Counted from the stretch's first letter, positions 35,905 to 45,503 are shown. The stretch: DNA of 64,000 nt from Parabacteroides sp. PF5-9 (GCF_029893105.1 NZ_JARXWG010000003.1:124001-188000); one strand, 5' to 3'. Translations and numbers: made by a program. Notes: generated by a model from the letters alone, not told the origin.

Positions 35905-38900
35905 TTATCGTTTTCTGCTGGTATCCCTAGCCTTTAACGCTTCCTTACGTGCTTTTTCCTTGGCTCTCAGTTCCTCTTGGCGTGCTTTCTCTTTCGCCCG
36001 TCGGTCGGCTTCGGCCTGTTTCAGTTTCGCATTTCGCTCTTTTTCTTGCTGTCTTTGTTTCGCTTTGTATTCTTTTTCTTTCTCTCTCTGGAGTTGTTTG
36101 CGTGCTTTCTCTTTTGCCTTACGTTCGGCTTCGGCTTGTTTCAGTTTCTCTTTACGTTCACGCTCCTGCAGTTTTTCACGCTCTTGTTTTGCTTTTAAAA
36201 GAGCAGCTTCCTCTTCTTCCTGCAGTTTCCGTTGTGCCTCCCGTTCACGCGTTTGTTGTTCTTTCAACTCTAACGCTTCTTTTTCTTTGGCTTCACGAAT
36301 CAGACGTTCTTCTTCTTCGCGAGCTATTTTTTCTTCAGCCTCCCGACGACGGATCTCTTCTATATCTTTAAGCGTAAGTTCTTTTTCATTAACAGGCGGC
36401 CTGACCACTTGCTGCTTCTCTTCCGGAGATTCCTGTACGATGATTGTATCAGGAATAATCATTTCTTCAAGAGGTATTTCCGGTAATAAGACCTCTTCCT
36501 GTTGTTGTTTCTCTTCTTCAACGGGTTCGGGTATCTCTTCCGGAATAACAGGAATCTCTTCCTCTTTCTCTTCTTCAATCAACGGTTGAACTTCTTGTGG
36601 AGGTTCTGGAGTTTCTTCTTTTTGTTGTGCCTCTTCCATTTCTTGCATATCGGCATCGCGGCGTGCAATCCATCGGGCAACCATCTCTTCGGCATCGGCA
36701 CCGAAAGCCTCTTCAAAGAAGGTGATATATTCATCCAATGTCTTACCTCTCATCAATGTTTCAAAGTTATTATCAGAGATCGGCAACACGGTGACATCAC
36801 GGGTTAGTGCAGTGGCATAACCGTCTGATCCGTAAATCATTTTGTAGTAATGAGCGATTTCCTCGAAACTATTGAATCCAGTTATAATCAACATACTTAC
36901 AGGGCCTGACTCTTGTTGGATCAAATCGAATTCTTTGACCATAAAATTGGCAAAGTTATAAGCGGCCACAGCAAATAATAGTTGGTTTTTATCGATACTA
37001 CCGGTCGGGTAGATCAATACCATCCGGTAAGGTGCATTGTATTCTGTGGTGAAAGTACGTAATGAATCGGCGGCAGATAATTGGCCGTCTTCCCCGAGAC
37101 CGAAACGCATATTCCAGGTCATCCCTTTGATATTCCCTTGTACAATAGCGCGTCCGCGTAATACCCCTTTAAGCATTTCGCCGGCAAGTTCGGAAACATC
37201 GGCCGACGGATATTTTTCCAATAACGTTTTTAAGGCCTCTTTAAAACCGTCTGTATCGCCGGCCTGCACATAACTCAAAGCATCGAGGAACATGAATTTG
37301 GGTAAGAGATTAGCCAATGGGTATTTAGTATTGACATGGCGGAAATTTTGTCTTACGACAGCCGTGTCGCCTTCCAGATAATGATCGTAAGTCGTTTGAT
37401 AGATAGAGTCTTGTACAACATCCATCATGCGGATATTATAGGCATAATCCGGATCGGCTACGGCAACTGCATAATTGCTTTCGGGATATTCTGCCATTAA
37501 TTTGTTTTTGTAACGCGTTGCCAATGCGGTATTGTCCAGACGAAGCGCCATCAGGAAGATTTGGTAATAACTTTCCAAGCGATGTTCGTTTTCGGGAAAA
37601 CGGTATTCGAGATGTTCGAAGGCTTCGATCGATAGCGGCAAATCTTCCAGTTTATCTTTATAAATCATCGCCATATTGAAAAGTCCGTCTTCTATAATGA
37701 TATTGGATGCGTCTATATCTTCGGGTGTTAAAGGGAGTTGCTGGATGTAGTATTCACGGGTTTTAGGATCGTCGGCAGCAACCGGCTCAAGTGGTTCACT
37801 GATGCTATCATTGGGTAGTGGTTCCACGAACGATTCCTGTTCGTTCTCTGCGATCTGATCATCAGGAAACTCATTGAAAGTGGACATTTTTTTGTTTCTC
37901 CGCCGCCAGTTATCTTCCAATGTGCGTCGTCCCCATTTGCGTTGGAACTGGTTTTTCCCTTGGGCTACTGTTTGTGCATTATAGAAATAGAAAGCACCAC
38001 CTCCACCTACTCCGGGCATGACCGGCGCATTGATTTCTGAACCGGGTCGGTCGATACCTCCCAATCCTTCCATTTCGGCCAGATACGCTTCTTTCTCTGC
38101 TAATGCTTTGGCTTCCTCTTCTTCTTTAATGACCTGTTCGATGATTTTATCAATCACAGCCAATCGTTCACTTTCGGGCATCCGTGCCAAGGTCTGTAAA
38201 CTGTCCTGCAAATGAACGGCTTCAACATGTATCACCAATTCGTCGAGTACTTCGGATAGTTTGGCGACCCGTTTGTAATCTTTATGCTCTTTCTGGATAC
38301 CGGCTAATGCTCCGCTAAAACAGGGTTGCGCCTTGACATATTCACGCATTCCGAAATAAAGGTCGCCCAGTTTGATTTGCAGAATCGCCTTTTCGATGCC
38401 GTCACGTGTGCTTTTTTCGACGCCCAACTCGTAATTCGCTATTGCATTCGCTGTATCCTGTCTGTTGAGGTATATATTTCCCAATGCATAATAGACCTGA
38501 TCGAGCAACTCTTTATTCTTGTCACTCTTGGCCATCTTTTCAAGCATTTTGACAACCTTAGGGAAATCGTTATCGGAAAAAACTTCCGTTTGGCGGATTC
38601 GCGCTGCAAATTCCAACTCATAAGGCGGATTGGCACGGAACACTTCACCAAACATTTTATAGGCCATACGCTCTTCTCCCTGATCGGTATAGAGTTGCCC
38701 CAACAGGTATTTCATCCGGGTACGCTGCAGTTTCTTTTTCTCTTTTTTGATGGCTGTCTGCAGATACGGAATCGCTTCTCCATATTTACCCTCTTTAATG
38801 AGATAATCGGCATAAAATGTCGCATATTCCCGTTGAGATTTATTCGGAATACCATTGGTATTCATCTTTTCCAGAATATCTTCCGTGTCATAAAGCCATC

Positions 38901-39453
38901 CCAGTTCAGCATACGACCGGGCTTGCCATAGTTTCGCTTCGGCAACAACTTCCGGATCCTGTGCGTAATGCCGGGCGATATACGAAAAGGTTGCTGAAGC
39001 TTGTAGGAAATCGGCATTGTAGAATTGTGCTTTCCCCATGATCAGCCAGCTGTTCTTCAAAAACGGATTGTACTCTTCCTGCGTTTGAAGTGCGACCTGT
39101 TTAGGATCATTTCTCCATCCGGGCTTTTTGGGTGGTTTGGTATGGATGGAGTGAAGTTTGATCGCTTTATTGCTTTTTTCGATGGTTCGGTCGAAAGGTC
39201 CTCCGGGGGTTGATTTATCTTTCGGTTGGGCACTGATCGGATGCATATGGATCAGTTCGGAATAATTTTCTTTATGGTTGGTCAGCATACCGTCTAACGA
39301 CTCATCATAGGCTGTTTTTCCATTGTAATAGATGTTGTATCGGGTATTAAAGGCATGGTAAAAACGACTTGCTTTCGTGTTTTTTTTCGTACTACACGAC
39401 CAAAGCAAGCTAATGACCAAAAGAGTGAATATATAAAAAAAGCCTTTTCTCAT
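35905..39453 (-). CDS. porW: PorW/SprE-like type IX secretion lipoprotein with TPR repeats
   Basis: This 1182-residue lipoprotein (lipobox LLWSC, Cys20) has the PorW/SprE N-terminus (ASRFYHAFNTRYNIYYNGKT) followed by TPR-like helices through about residue 450 and again about 590-720. From about residue 940 it is dominated by Glu/Lys/Arg/Gln, a long predicted coiled coil that ends in alternating EKARK-type repeats. PorW/SprE links T9SS rotary and translocon parts in P. gingivalis and Flavobacterium. Antisense frames across the charged tail look open but are artefacts of its biased composition. Confidence 0.85.
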   Translation of the reverse strand: MRKGFFYIFTLLVISLLWSCSTKKNTKASRFYHAFNTRYNIYYNGKTAYDESLDGMLTNHKENYSELIHMHPISAQPKDKSTPGGPFDRTIEKSNKAIKLHSIHTKPPKKPGWRNDPKQVALQTQEEYNPFLKNSWLIMGKAQFYNADFLQASATFSYIARHYAQDPEVVAEAKLWQARSYAELGWLYDTEDILEKMNTNGIPNKSQREYATFYADYLIKEGKYGEAIPYLQTAIKKEKKKLQRTRMKYLLGQLYTDQGEERMAYKMFGEVFRANPPYELEFAARIRQTEVFSDNDFPKVVKMLEKMAKSDKNKELLDQVYYALGNIYLNRQDTANAIANYELGVEKSTRDGIEKAILQIKLGDLYFGMREYVKAQPCFSGALAGIQKEHKDYKRVAKLSEVLDELVIHVEAVHLQDSLQTLARMPESERLAVIDKIIEQVIKEEEEAKALAEKEAYLAEMEGLGGIDRPGSEINAPVMPGVGGGGAFYFYNAQTVAQGKNQFQRKWGRRTLEDNWRRRNKKMSTFNEFPDDQIAENEQESFVEPLPNDSISEPLEPVAADDPKTREYYIQQLPLTPEDIDASNIIIEDGLFNMAMIYKDKLEDLPLSIEAFEHLEYRFPENEHRLESYYQIFLMALRLDNTALATRYKNKLMAEYPESNYAVAVADPDYAYNIRMMDVVQDSIYQTTYDHYLEGDTAVVRQNFRHVNTKYPLANLLPKFMFLDALSYVQAGDTDGFKEALKTLLEKYPSADVSELAGEMLKGVLRGRAIVQGNIKGMTWNMRFGLGEDGQLSAADSLRTFTTEYNAPYRMVLIYPTGSIDKNQLLFAVAAYNFANFMVKEFDLIQQESGPVSMLIITGFNSFEEIAHYYKMIYGSDGYATALTRDVTVLPISDNNFETLMRGKTLDEYITFFEEAFGADAEEMVARWIARRDADMQEMEEAQQKEETPEPPQEVQPLIEEEKEEEIPVIPEEIPEPVEEEKQQQEEVLLPEIPLEEMIIPDTIIVQESPEEKQQVVRPPVNEKELTLKDIEEIRRREAEEKIAREEEERLIREAKEKEALELKEQQTREREAQRKLQEEEEAALLKAKQEREKLQERERKEKLKQAEAERKAKEKARKQLQREKEKEYKAKQRQQEKERNAKLKQAEADRRAKEKARQEELRAKEKARKEALKARDTSRKR

Positions 39454-39495
39454 TCTTAATCAGTAGTCAGAAACCGCGACTACAATACGACATAC

Positions 39496-40299
39496 TTAAC
39501 GGTGAAACAATCCTTTTATTGCTTTGGCAGACAAAAAGAAAACGACCAATACAAGAATGATAAATGCACCGGAAGGTACATTGAAAAGATAAGATAGAAT
39601 TAATCCGGCTATACATCCCAGAAAACCGACGATGATACTGCCCCAGATTATCTTTCTGAAATTGGAAGTAAAAATGTTGACTGTAATCTGTGGAAGAGTG
39701 AGTAAACTCATTAATAGCATGATGCCTACCAGACGAATGGAAAGAACAATGGTCACGGCAATAAGCGTCATCATTACATATTCGATAATCCTCACGGGCA
39801 GGTTTTGCGTAATGGCAAAATCACGATCAAAAGCGACATAGGTGATTTCGCGGATAAAACAGGAAAATAACAGAATGAGTACACCAGCTAATGCGCTGAT
39901 CCAGACCAGATCGGTCGTTGTAATGGTTAATATATTGCCAAACAGATACGCATTTAGGTTAGGGGCATAACCGGGTGTAAGAAAGATAAAGATAACACCC
40001 AATGCCATCCCTAAAGACCATACACCGGCAATGGCCGAATCTTCGCGTACTTGTTGGGTTTTGCTTACCCATTCTACGCCAAAAGCCGATAATATCGAGA
40101 AGAGGAGTGCCATCACGATCGGGTTTGTGCCGAGATAAAAGCCCAATCCCAACCCGCCAAAGGAGGCATGGGTTATTCCTCCGCTGATGAATACCAGTCG
40201 ACGGGCGACAATGTAAGTTCCTACTATCCCGCAGGTAATCGCTGTCAGTAGACTACCGATCAGTGCATGCTGGAAAAATGTATAATGCAGAATATCCAT
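39496..40299 (-). CDS. Metal ABC transporter permease (ZnuB/MntB family)
   Basis: This 267-residue integral membrane protein has seven to eight predicted helices and the ABC-3 family pattern (VARRLVFISGGITHASFGGL, SIRLVGIMLLMSLLTLPQIT). Such permeases move Zn, Mn or Fe ions. The ATPase and binding protein are not adjacent, so its partners are encoded elsewhere. It lies 3 bp after the small membrane protein gene and 42 bp before porW. Confidence 0.92.
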   Translation of the reverse strand: MDILHYTFFQHALIGSLLTAITCGIVGTYIVARRLVFISGGITHASFGGLGLGFYLGTNPIVMALLFSILSAFGVEWVSKTQQVREDSAIAGVWSLGMALGVIFIFLTPGYAPNLNAYLFGNILTITTTDLVWISALAGVLILLFSCFIREITYVAFDRDFAITQNLPVRIIEYVMMTLIAVTIVLSIRLVGIMLLMSLLTLPQITVNIFTSNFRKIIWGSIIVGFLGCIAGLILSYLFNVPSGAFIILVLVVFFLSAKAIKGLFHR

Positions 40300-40302
40300 C
40301 GT

Positions 40303-40722
40303 TTAATGTATGCGTCTTTCTCCTACGATGAGGAATGCTTCGTCTTTTAAGGCATCCGGCAGATGAATCGCCCGTAATTGAAGGCTACGCAGCCATCCGG
40401 CTACCTCTATCTCCTGCAACGTATAGAGCACTTCCCGAAATTCGCTCACCTCTTCTTCTTGATAGGCATTGGCTTCAACACCCTGAAACCGATCTAACTC
40501 TTCATCATCGTAATATTCGATATCCCGGCTGACGGCAGCCAGAAGACTGTCGCGTTCGCAGGTGGCATGCTCTCCACAACACTCATCCGGGATCTCCTGA
40601 GCTTCGGGGATCTCTGATATTTTACCTTGTTCGAGCAGTTGTTGTAATCGCTTGTTGCGGAAATATCCCGTTACAGCAGCAATGCAACCTAAAATGATTA
40701 ATCCTAAAACAATATACCACAT
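40303..40722 (-). CDS. Small membrane-anchored protein of unknown function
   Basis: This 139-residue protein starts with one membrane helix (MWYIVLGLIILGCIAAVTGY), then a charged linker, a Cys-rich motif (PDECCGEHATCERD) near residue 50, an acidic stretch (IEYYDDEELDRFQG) and a conserved-looking C-terminus (LRAIHLPDALKDEAFLIVGE). I do not recognise a functional family. It is tightly packed between aroA (2-bp gap) and the permease gene (3-bp gap), so it is expressed with them. The Cys cluster could bind a metal, which would fit the permease neighbour; this is a guess. Confidence 0.8.
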   Translation of the reverse strand: MWYIVLGLIILGCIAAVTGYFRNKRLQQLLEQGKISEIPEAQEIPDECCGEHATCERDSLLAAVSRDIEYYDDEELDRFQGVEANAYQEEEVSEFREVLYTLQEIEVAGWLRSLQLRAIHLPDALKDEAFLIVGERRIH

Positions 40723-40724
40723 AA

Positions 40725-41987
40725 TTAATTGTCATTGTCCATTGCTTCTGGGATGATCTGAAATCCTATTGATTTCAAGTCATCCCAGAAGGCAGGGTAA
40801 CTTTTAGTGACTACTTCAGGGTGTTCAATACGTATCCCTTCGGGACGAACCAATGCAATCGGGGCAAAGGCCATGGCCATCCGGTGATCTTCGTATGTGG
40901 CGATGACCGGATTGGAGTCAGCCTCGCAGCGTTCCCCGTCCCATTCAAGGATACTACCCTGACTGTCTTTTAAAATATATCCTAATTTCTTCAATTCGTT
41001 TTTTAATGCTTCAACACGGTCGGTCTCCTTGATTTTTAATGACTGCAAACCGGAAAACCGGAAAGGTATGTTTAACAAGGCACAGGTTACGGCAAATGTC
41101 TGAGCCAGATCGGGTTCATCGATAAAATGATAAACAAATTTCTTGCAACTCATCCCGTTATGTTTCAGTCGAATCCCTTGTTTGGTGTATGTCGTAGCTA
41201 CGCCTAACTGTTCGAACAAACGGGCTACTTTTGCATCTCCCTGCAGACTGTTTTTGAAAAGACCCGACAACTCCATATCTGCCTGTTTAGATAAAGCCAT
41301 GATGGCATACCAGTAGGAAGCACTACTCCAATCGGCTTCTACGGTGAACGGGATCGGCTGGTATGTTTGCGGTGCGATACGGATCGTCCGGTCGTTCCAA
41401 ACCGATTGAACGCCGAATTGAGTCATCAATATTAAAGTCTGGTGGATATATGGTCGGGAGATGATATTCCCTTCTAGGTGAATCACCAGCCCTTTTTCCA
41501 TATAAGGTGCGATCATTAACAAGGCGGAGATGTATTGCGAACTTATTCCGCCCGATAAGGTGATCTCTCCACCATGTAAGGCGCTACCGAATATACGGAG
41601 TGGAGGAAATCCCTCTTTTTCGATGTATTCGATGCGTGCTCCGAGTTGATTGAGCGCATCTACCAATGTTCCGATAGGGCGGTTCTTCATGCGCGTTGTG
41701 CCTGTAATCGTCCATTCGCCGACAATTTTAGCCAGAAAGGCCGTCAGGAAGCGCATGGATGTTCCGGCAGCACCAATGTCGAAATGACAATCATTGGAAC
41801 GGAGTGCCCGTTCGAGTACCGTTGTATCGTCGCTGTCCGAAAGGCGTTGAATAGGGTAGGGACTATAGCTTAACGCATTCAAAATCAAAACCCTGTTGCT
41901 GATACTTTTGGAGGAGGGAAGCTGTATGGCTGTTCGGATCGCTGTGTCCGGCCTTTTGATCCTGTATATGGAAGACTCTTTTTTCAT
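40725..41987 (-). CDS. aroA: 3-phosphoshikimate 1-carboxyvinyltransferase (EPSP synthase)
   Basis: AroA joins PEP and shikimate 3-phosphate in chorismate synthesis. The 420 residues contain LPSSKSISNRVLILNALS near the N-terminus, AGTSMRFLTAFLA, and LKIKETDRVEALKNELKKLG with YEDHRMAMAFAPIAL near the C-terminus. It heads a five-gene minus-strand run (aroA, small protein, permease, porW-like, porin) with short gaps. Confidence 0.96.
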   Translation of the reverse strand: MKKESSIYRIKRPDTAIRTAIQLPSSKSISNRVLILNALSYSPYPIQRLSDSDDTTVLERALRSNDCHFDIGAAGTSMRFLTAFLAKIVGEWTITGTTRMKNRPIGTLVDALNQLGARIEYIEKEGFPPLRIFGSALHGGEITLSGGISSQYISALLMIAPYMEKGLVIHLEGNIISRPYIHQTLILMTQFGVQSVWNDRTIRIAPQTYQPIPFTVEADWSSASYWYAIMALSKQADMELSGLFKNSLQGDAKVARLFEQLGVATTYTKQGIRLKHNGMSCKKFVYHFIDEPDLAQTFAVTCALLNIPFRFSGLQSLKIKETDRVEALKNELKKLGYILKDSQGSILEWDGERCEADSNPVIATYEDHRMAMAFAPIALVRPEGIRIEHPEVVTKSYPAFWDDLKSIGFQIIPEAMDNDN

Positions 41988-42096
41988 ATCGGACTACAAA
42001 AGTACGGATTATATATGAAAGAAAAGATGTTTTTAGAACTTCATCTGGTAGAAAAAACAACACCATGCGGTCTGTTTTTCTGCAGCTTCCAGATCT

Positions 42097-42216
42097 GTTT
42101 TTTGTTACAGGTACGTCTGTTTTCTGTTAGAGGTACGTCTAAATTCGTTTAGAGGTACCTCTAAAATGATTTACACGTACCTCTAAATTGGTTTAGACGT
42201 ACCTCTAACAAAAAAG
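42097..42216. repeat. AGAGGTACCTCT palindrome array, copy 1 (five units, 22-bp period)
   Basis: Twelve-base units start at 42107, 42129, 42151, 42173 and 42195, an exact 22-bp period. Unit 3 is the perfect palindrome AGAGGTACCTCT; the others differ by one to two bases (for example AGACGTACCTCT). Spacers are AT-rich 10-mers such as AAATTCGTTT. The array is bounded by the inverted flanks GTTTTTTGTT (42097-42106) and AACAAAAAAG (42207-42216). It sits between the aroA start and the end of the first PD40 gene. Confidence 0.92.
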
Positions 42217-42283
42217 TGTTCCATAGGTATAAAAAAAGGCATTGGATCTTTCTGATTTTCTTTCCAAATGAATATGGAACGCA

Positions 42284-43753
42284 TTAAAAATCTTTTCCGG
42301 CAAAAGTGATGTTCATGCCTGGTTCGTTTTGTGCTGTTGAGGCCAGTTCCCGGCTTCGTGTCTCAACTTTTCCGGTGATAAATTCGGGGATGTTGTACGA
42401 TTTCATGAAGCGATCGTAATATTTCGTATCTTTTTGAGGCAACAGAAATGGCTTTGCTGCCTGCCCGTTTTTGTCGATATACGCAAAGTGCGGACGGGTG
42501 TAAAGGCCGTCGATGCAGCGACTGCTGAAGACAATCCAATGGCTGTTGCTGCTCCAGGAGTGATAACTCTCTGTATCGTCACTGTTGGCTGCCTCTAACG
42601 GATAGTGTTCGCCGGTCTCTAAGTTGATCATATGTAAATCGGCATCTTTATGCCAGATTAAAAAATAACCGTGGTCGGACAGGGCGTACAAGAGGTATTT
42701 CCCATTGGGTGAAACACGCGGGAAAGAGGCGCTTAATCCGCCGATCTCCGCATTGTAGAGTGTATCCACCTCATGCCCGAAGCTGCGCGTGTCGGCATCG
42801 AAGGATATGGCACATAGACTGTACTTTAATTCATCGAATTCATCGGGCATTTGACGTGCTTTGGCCGAGTTGTAATAGAGGGTTTTACCATCCGGAGAAA
42901 AAGCGGGACAGGTCTCGTAGGCGCCTTCGGCAAACAACGCTTCTGTGGTAAACAGTTCATGCGTTTCGGTATCATAGATCACGATATCTGAATTGGAGTC
43001 GTATACCTCTATCCGGTTCTTGTTTTTCCGATGAAAACTCTGAAAATTTTCATTGACGGAAAAAGCGATGTAGCGGCCTGAAGGGTGCCAGGCGGGGAAA
43101 ACGAGTGCCGACATTGTCTGTTCGGTTCTGGTGTTCAGTTTCTCAATTTTATTATCCTTGATCAACATGGTTCCGGCCGACTCTCCACGCATATGAAAGA
43201 CCATATTGTGGGGCTCCTGCATACGGAAGGAGTGACAGTTCATACAGTTGTTGTCACTGATTCGGTTTTCTATGATCGCACTTTCCTGATAACTTTCCAA
43301 ATTGCGCTGATAGAGTCCCATGCGGTACCACAACTCGTAGCCCGGCTCGATCAGGCGATAAGCCAGATGGGAGTCGATCGGTTCTTTGGCGACATGCATC
43401 TGAAAAGCGTTATATCTGATCCAGTCATTCTCTTTGGCATAGATGGTTATATCAATCGATTGCCCGGTAGCCGCAAGCAGTAGTTTTTCCCAGCTTTTTG
43501 GTGGAATATGGAACTGCCCTTTTTTTGCTTTTACCTGAAGGGTTTCATTGTTTGCGGTAAAAACAGCATAGGCTTCATCATGCGTGGATTTTAATTCGAA
43601 GTTTAATGGAGAAATATTCGGTGGAATCGTTACTTCCGTGTAAGGAGGGAATATCTCCGGTTCTTTATCCACCGGACGGCTGTCGGGGATGGATTGCGAA
43701 CATGACAAACACCCCCAAAGTGATACTATGAGAAGAAAAAACACCCTATTCAT
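42284..43753 (-). CDS. PD40/TolB-like lipoprotein with CMNCH motif (paralogue 1)
   Basis: This 489-residue lipoprotein has a type II signal (lipobox near Cys18). An N-terminal domain (PPNISPLNFEL onwards, about 40-130) precedes a single CxxCH motif, CMNCHSF at about 170-174. WD40-like PD40 propeller repeats follow: FPAWHPSGRYIAFSVN, CPAFSPDGKTLYYNSA, FPRVSPNGKYLLYALS, YHSWSSNSHWIVFSS. CxxCH usually binds heme c covalently, so this may be a monoheme envelope protein; no distal ligand is identifiable. It ends in NITFAGKDF, a tail shared with the second paralogue. It lies downstream of the DUF6057 gene. Function unknown. Confidence 0.85.
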   Translation of the reverse strand: MNRVFFLLIVSLWGCLSCSQSIPDSRPVDKEPEIFPPYTEVTIPPNISPLNFELKSTHDEAYAVFTANNETLQVKAKKGQFHIPPKSWEKLLLAATGQSIDITIYAKENDWIRYNAFQMHVAKEPIDSHLAYRLIEPGYELWYRMGLYQRNLESYQESAIIENRISDNNCMNCHSFRMQEPHNMVFHMRGESAGTMLIKDNKIEKLNTRTEQTMSALVFPAWHPSGRYIAFSVNENFQSFHRKNKNRIEVYDSNSDIVIYDTETHELFTTEALFAEGAYETCPAFSPDGKTLYYNSAKARQMPDEFDELKYSLCAISFDADTRSFGHEVDTLYNAEIGGLSASFPRVSPNGKYLLYALSDHGYFLIWHKDADLHMINLETGEHYPLEAANSDDTESYHSWSSNSHWIVFSSRCIDGLYTRPHFAYIDKNGQAAKPFLLPQKDTKYYDRFMKSYNIPEFITGKVETRSRELASTAQNEPGMNITFAGKDF

Positions 43754-43755
43754 CG

Positions 43756-44034
43756 CTATTTATATATATAATAATACCAATAAGAATTGCCATAACCCGG
43801 TTTTAATAACTCGGGCAGCTGTTGCGCGTTGTTTCTGTTTTGCATCACAATCCGGCCATATCCTGTAAAACGGTCTATAACGGTTTGAGAAACATTAAAT
43901 CGTTTCCAATAATCCGGATTACGGTCTTCCAGTAAAATGACAGCTTCCTGAAAACTGTAAGGCAGTGTGGACAATGCATCGGTGCCATAATAGGTCTCAA
44001 TCATTTGGCGGAAAGCGGCCATGTTTTTATGCAA
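43756..44034 (-). pseudogene. C-terminal part of frameshifted DUF6057 gene
   Basis: This 92-residue open frame starts only at a TTG and lacks its own leader. Read further upstream in the same frame it continues as IFQQLGAVFLLHKNMAAFRQ, overlapping the end of the 44049-45503 frame. The content (MIETYYGTDALSTLPYSFQE, ending NSYWYYYIYK) fits the helical C-terminus expected of a DUF6057 protein. It is best read as the displaced tail of the preceding gene: adding one T in the TTTT run near 44062 would join the frames. It may be a real mutation or an assembly error. Confidence 0.7.
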
Positions 44035-44048
44035 CAGGAAGACTGCGC

Positions 44049-45503
44049 CTAACTGTTGGAAAATTGATTGTCGTAAAGACCTTCGTCCACCCGGGATTGT
44101 AAAAGGCTGGGTACGCTTTCCAGTCCGGTCAATGTGGTTTTGGCAGGTAACATTTTTCGTTTGGAGCCGAATAGAGGATCAGCCTCCACGGCCGTATCAT
44201 TATTCAGAAACCGGCGATGTTCTTTTGCCCAATCCCGGTATCCGAAAGTCTGTTCCAGTAGCCGGATGTATTTTTCAGCGACCAGATATTCGCCGTAAAT
44301 CAGGTTGGTTTGTATCAGTCGCTTCAGGTTGTGTGGATTTCCAAAACCGACGACTATCTCATTTGCTTCAAAGGCCATTTGTTGTGCTAATGCCACTTCT
44401 CCCAACGTGAAATAGACATGGCTCAACAGGTTGGAGGTGACAATGGTTCGGTCCCAGGTGCGAACCAACCCTTCCATACCATGCTGGTCGAAAAAGAACA
44501 TACGATCACCCAGTTCTTTTTTTTCTGCCAGAGCCATATTCAGGTAACCCAGATAAAGATAGTTGTTCATTGAGCCGTTGCTGATAGAGATGATTTTGTC
44601 CCAATCTTGCTGATGGGCATAGTAATCGAGTTCTTTTAATGTTTTCGATTCCTTGTCTTCATATTGGGGAATGAGCCAGAAGCAGAGTCCGGCAACCACC
44701 ACCAATTGAGCAATAAAACTGAACAACTTTGTTTTGTCCGATTTCAGATCATATTTCCGGGAAAGGAAAGCGGCACCAATGATCAGTGGCAGACAGATCC
44801 AGGAATAATAAATGACAGTCGGAGGAGTAATGGTCGGGTGAAAATAGGCATCCGGTAAAAAGGCGAATGAATAATCGCGAACGATCGCCTGTTGATAGCA
44901 GATATAAACAAGAACCAAATATGTTATGGCAAATAAAAGACTTAAATACCCACGGGATGTCCGTTGTAAGATCTCCCATAAAATCAGGCATAAGGTAAAT
45001 AATCCGGCAATAGGACCTGCTGCCCAAAAGAGTAATGGAATAGCGAATAATCCGATCGGCAACCGGTAATAAAAATTTGAAATACGAACATATCCGTTCA
45101 AAAACAACAGGAACAGGATATAAGCGATTGTTCCCTGATACAGATAATTGAAATTGAAATGGATAAGTAATAACGCTAAAGGAGGGAGCAGATAGAATGC
45201 GAACAACTCCATAGCGGTTATTCTCTTTAAGAGCCTATGGGTCAGTAATCCTACCAGGGCTAATAATGTTGCAGTAATGATTGCTCCAACATAAGGTTGC
45301 ACGAAGAATTGCACACAAAATTCACCGATAGAGAGCGCTAGTCCACCCGGATAGGCCAATTGATCAACAATATATTCCCAGGAGAATAAGAAAAGCTGAA
45401 ATTGTTCGATGTAATAAAAATGAAAGGCGTTAGTCGTTTGTAAAAAGAAAATCAACATCACAAACAACAATACCCCTAAGAGTAATTGTTTATATCTTTT
45501 CAT
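44049..45503 (-). CDS. DUF6057 membrane protein, main part (frameshifted at the 3' end)
   Basis: This 484-residue protein has about eight to ten membrane helices in the N-terminal 270 residues, with the family-like start FYYIEQFQLFLFSWEY then LAYPGGLALSIGEFCVQFF. A soluble helical (TPR-like) region follows (LDYYAHQQDWDKIISISNGS, YLGYLNMALAEKKELGD). The frame ends prematurely in DNQFSNS while a matching tail continues in the next frame. The intact protein would be about 580 residues. It lies between two PD40/CMNCH lipoprotein genes. No function is known for the family. Confidence 0.8.
   Translation of the reverse strand: MKRYKQLLLGVLLFVMLIFFLQTTNAFHFYYIEQFQLFLFSWEYIVDQLAYPGGLALSIGEFCVQFFVQPYVGAIITATLLALVGLLTHRLLKRITAMELFAFYLLPPLALLLIHFNFNYLYQGTIAYILFLLFLNGYVRISNFYYRLPIGLFAIPLLFWAAGPIAGLFTLCLILWEILQRTSRGYLSLLFAITYLVLVYICYQQAIVRDYSFAFLPDAYFHPTITPPTVIYYSWICLPLIIGAAFLSRKYDLKSDKTKLFSFIAQLVVVAGLCFWLIPQYEDKESKTLKELDYYAHQQDWDKIISISNGSMNNYLYLGYLNMALAEKKELGDRMFFFDQHGMEGLVRTWDRTIVTSNLLSHVYFTLGEVALAQQMAFEANEIVVGFGNPHNLKRLIQTNLIYGEYLVAEKYIRLLEQTFGYRDWAKEHRRFLNNDTAVEADPLFGSKRKMLPAKTTLTGLESVPSLLQSRVDEGLYDNQFSNS

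Noticed and set aside
35949-36589. Long plus-strand ORFs rich in Ser, Phe and Leu
   Set aside because: They are antisense to the Glu/Lys/Arg-rich tail of the porW-like gene; the open frames come from biased codons.
42097-42216. CRISPR array
   Set aside because: Units are 12 bp palindromes with 10-bp AT-rich spacers, far below CRISPR sizes, and no cas genes are near.
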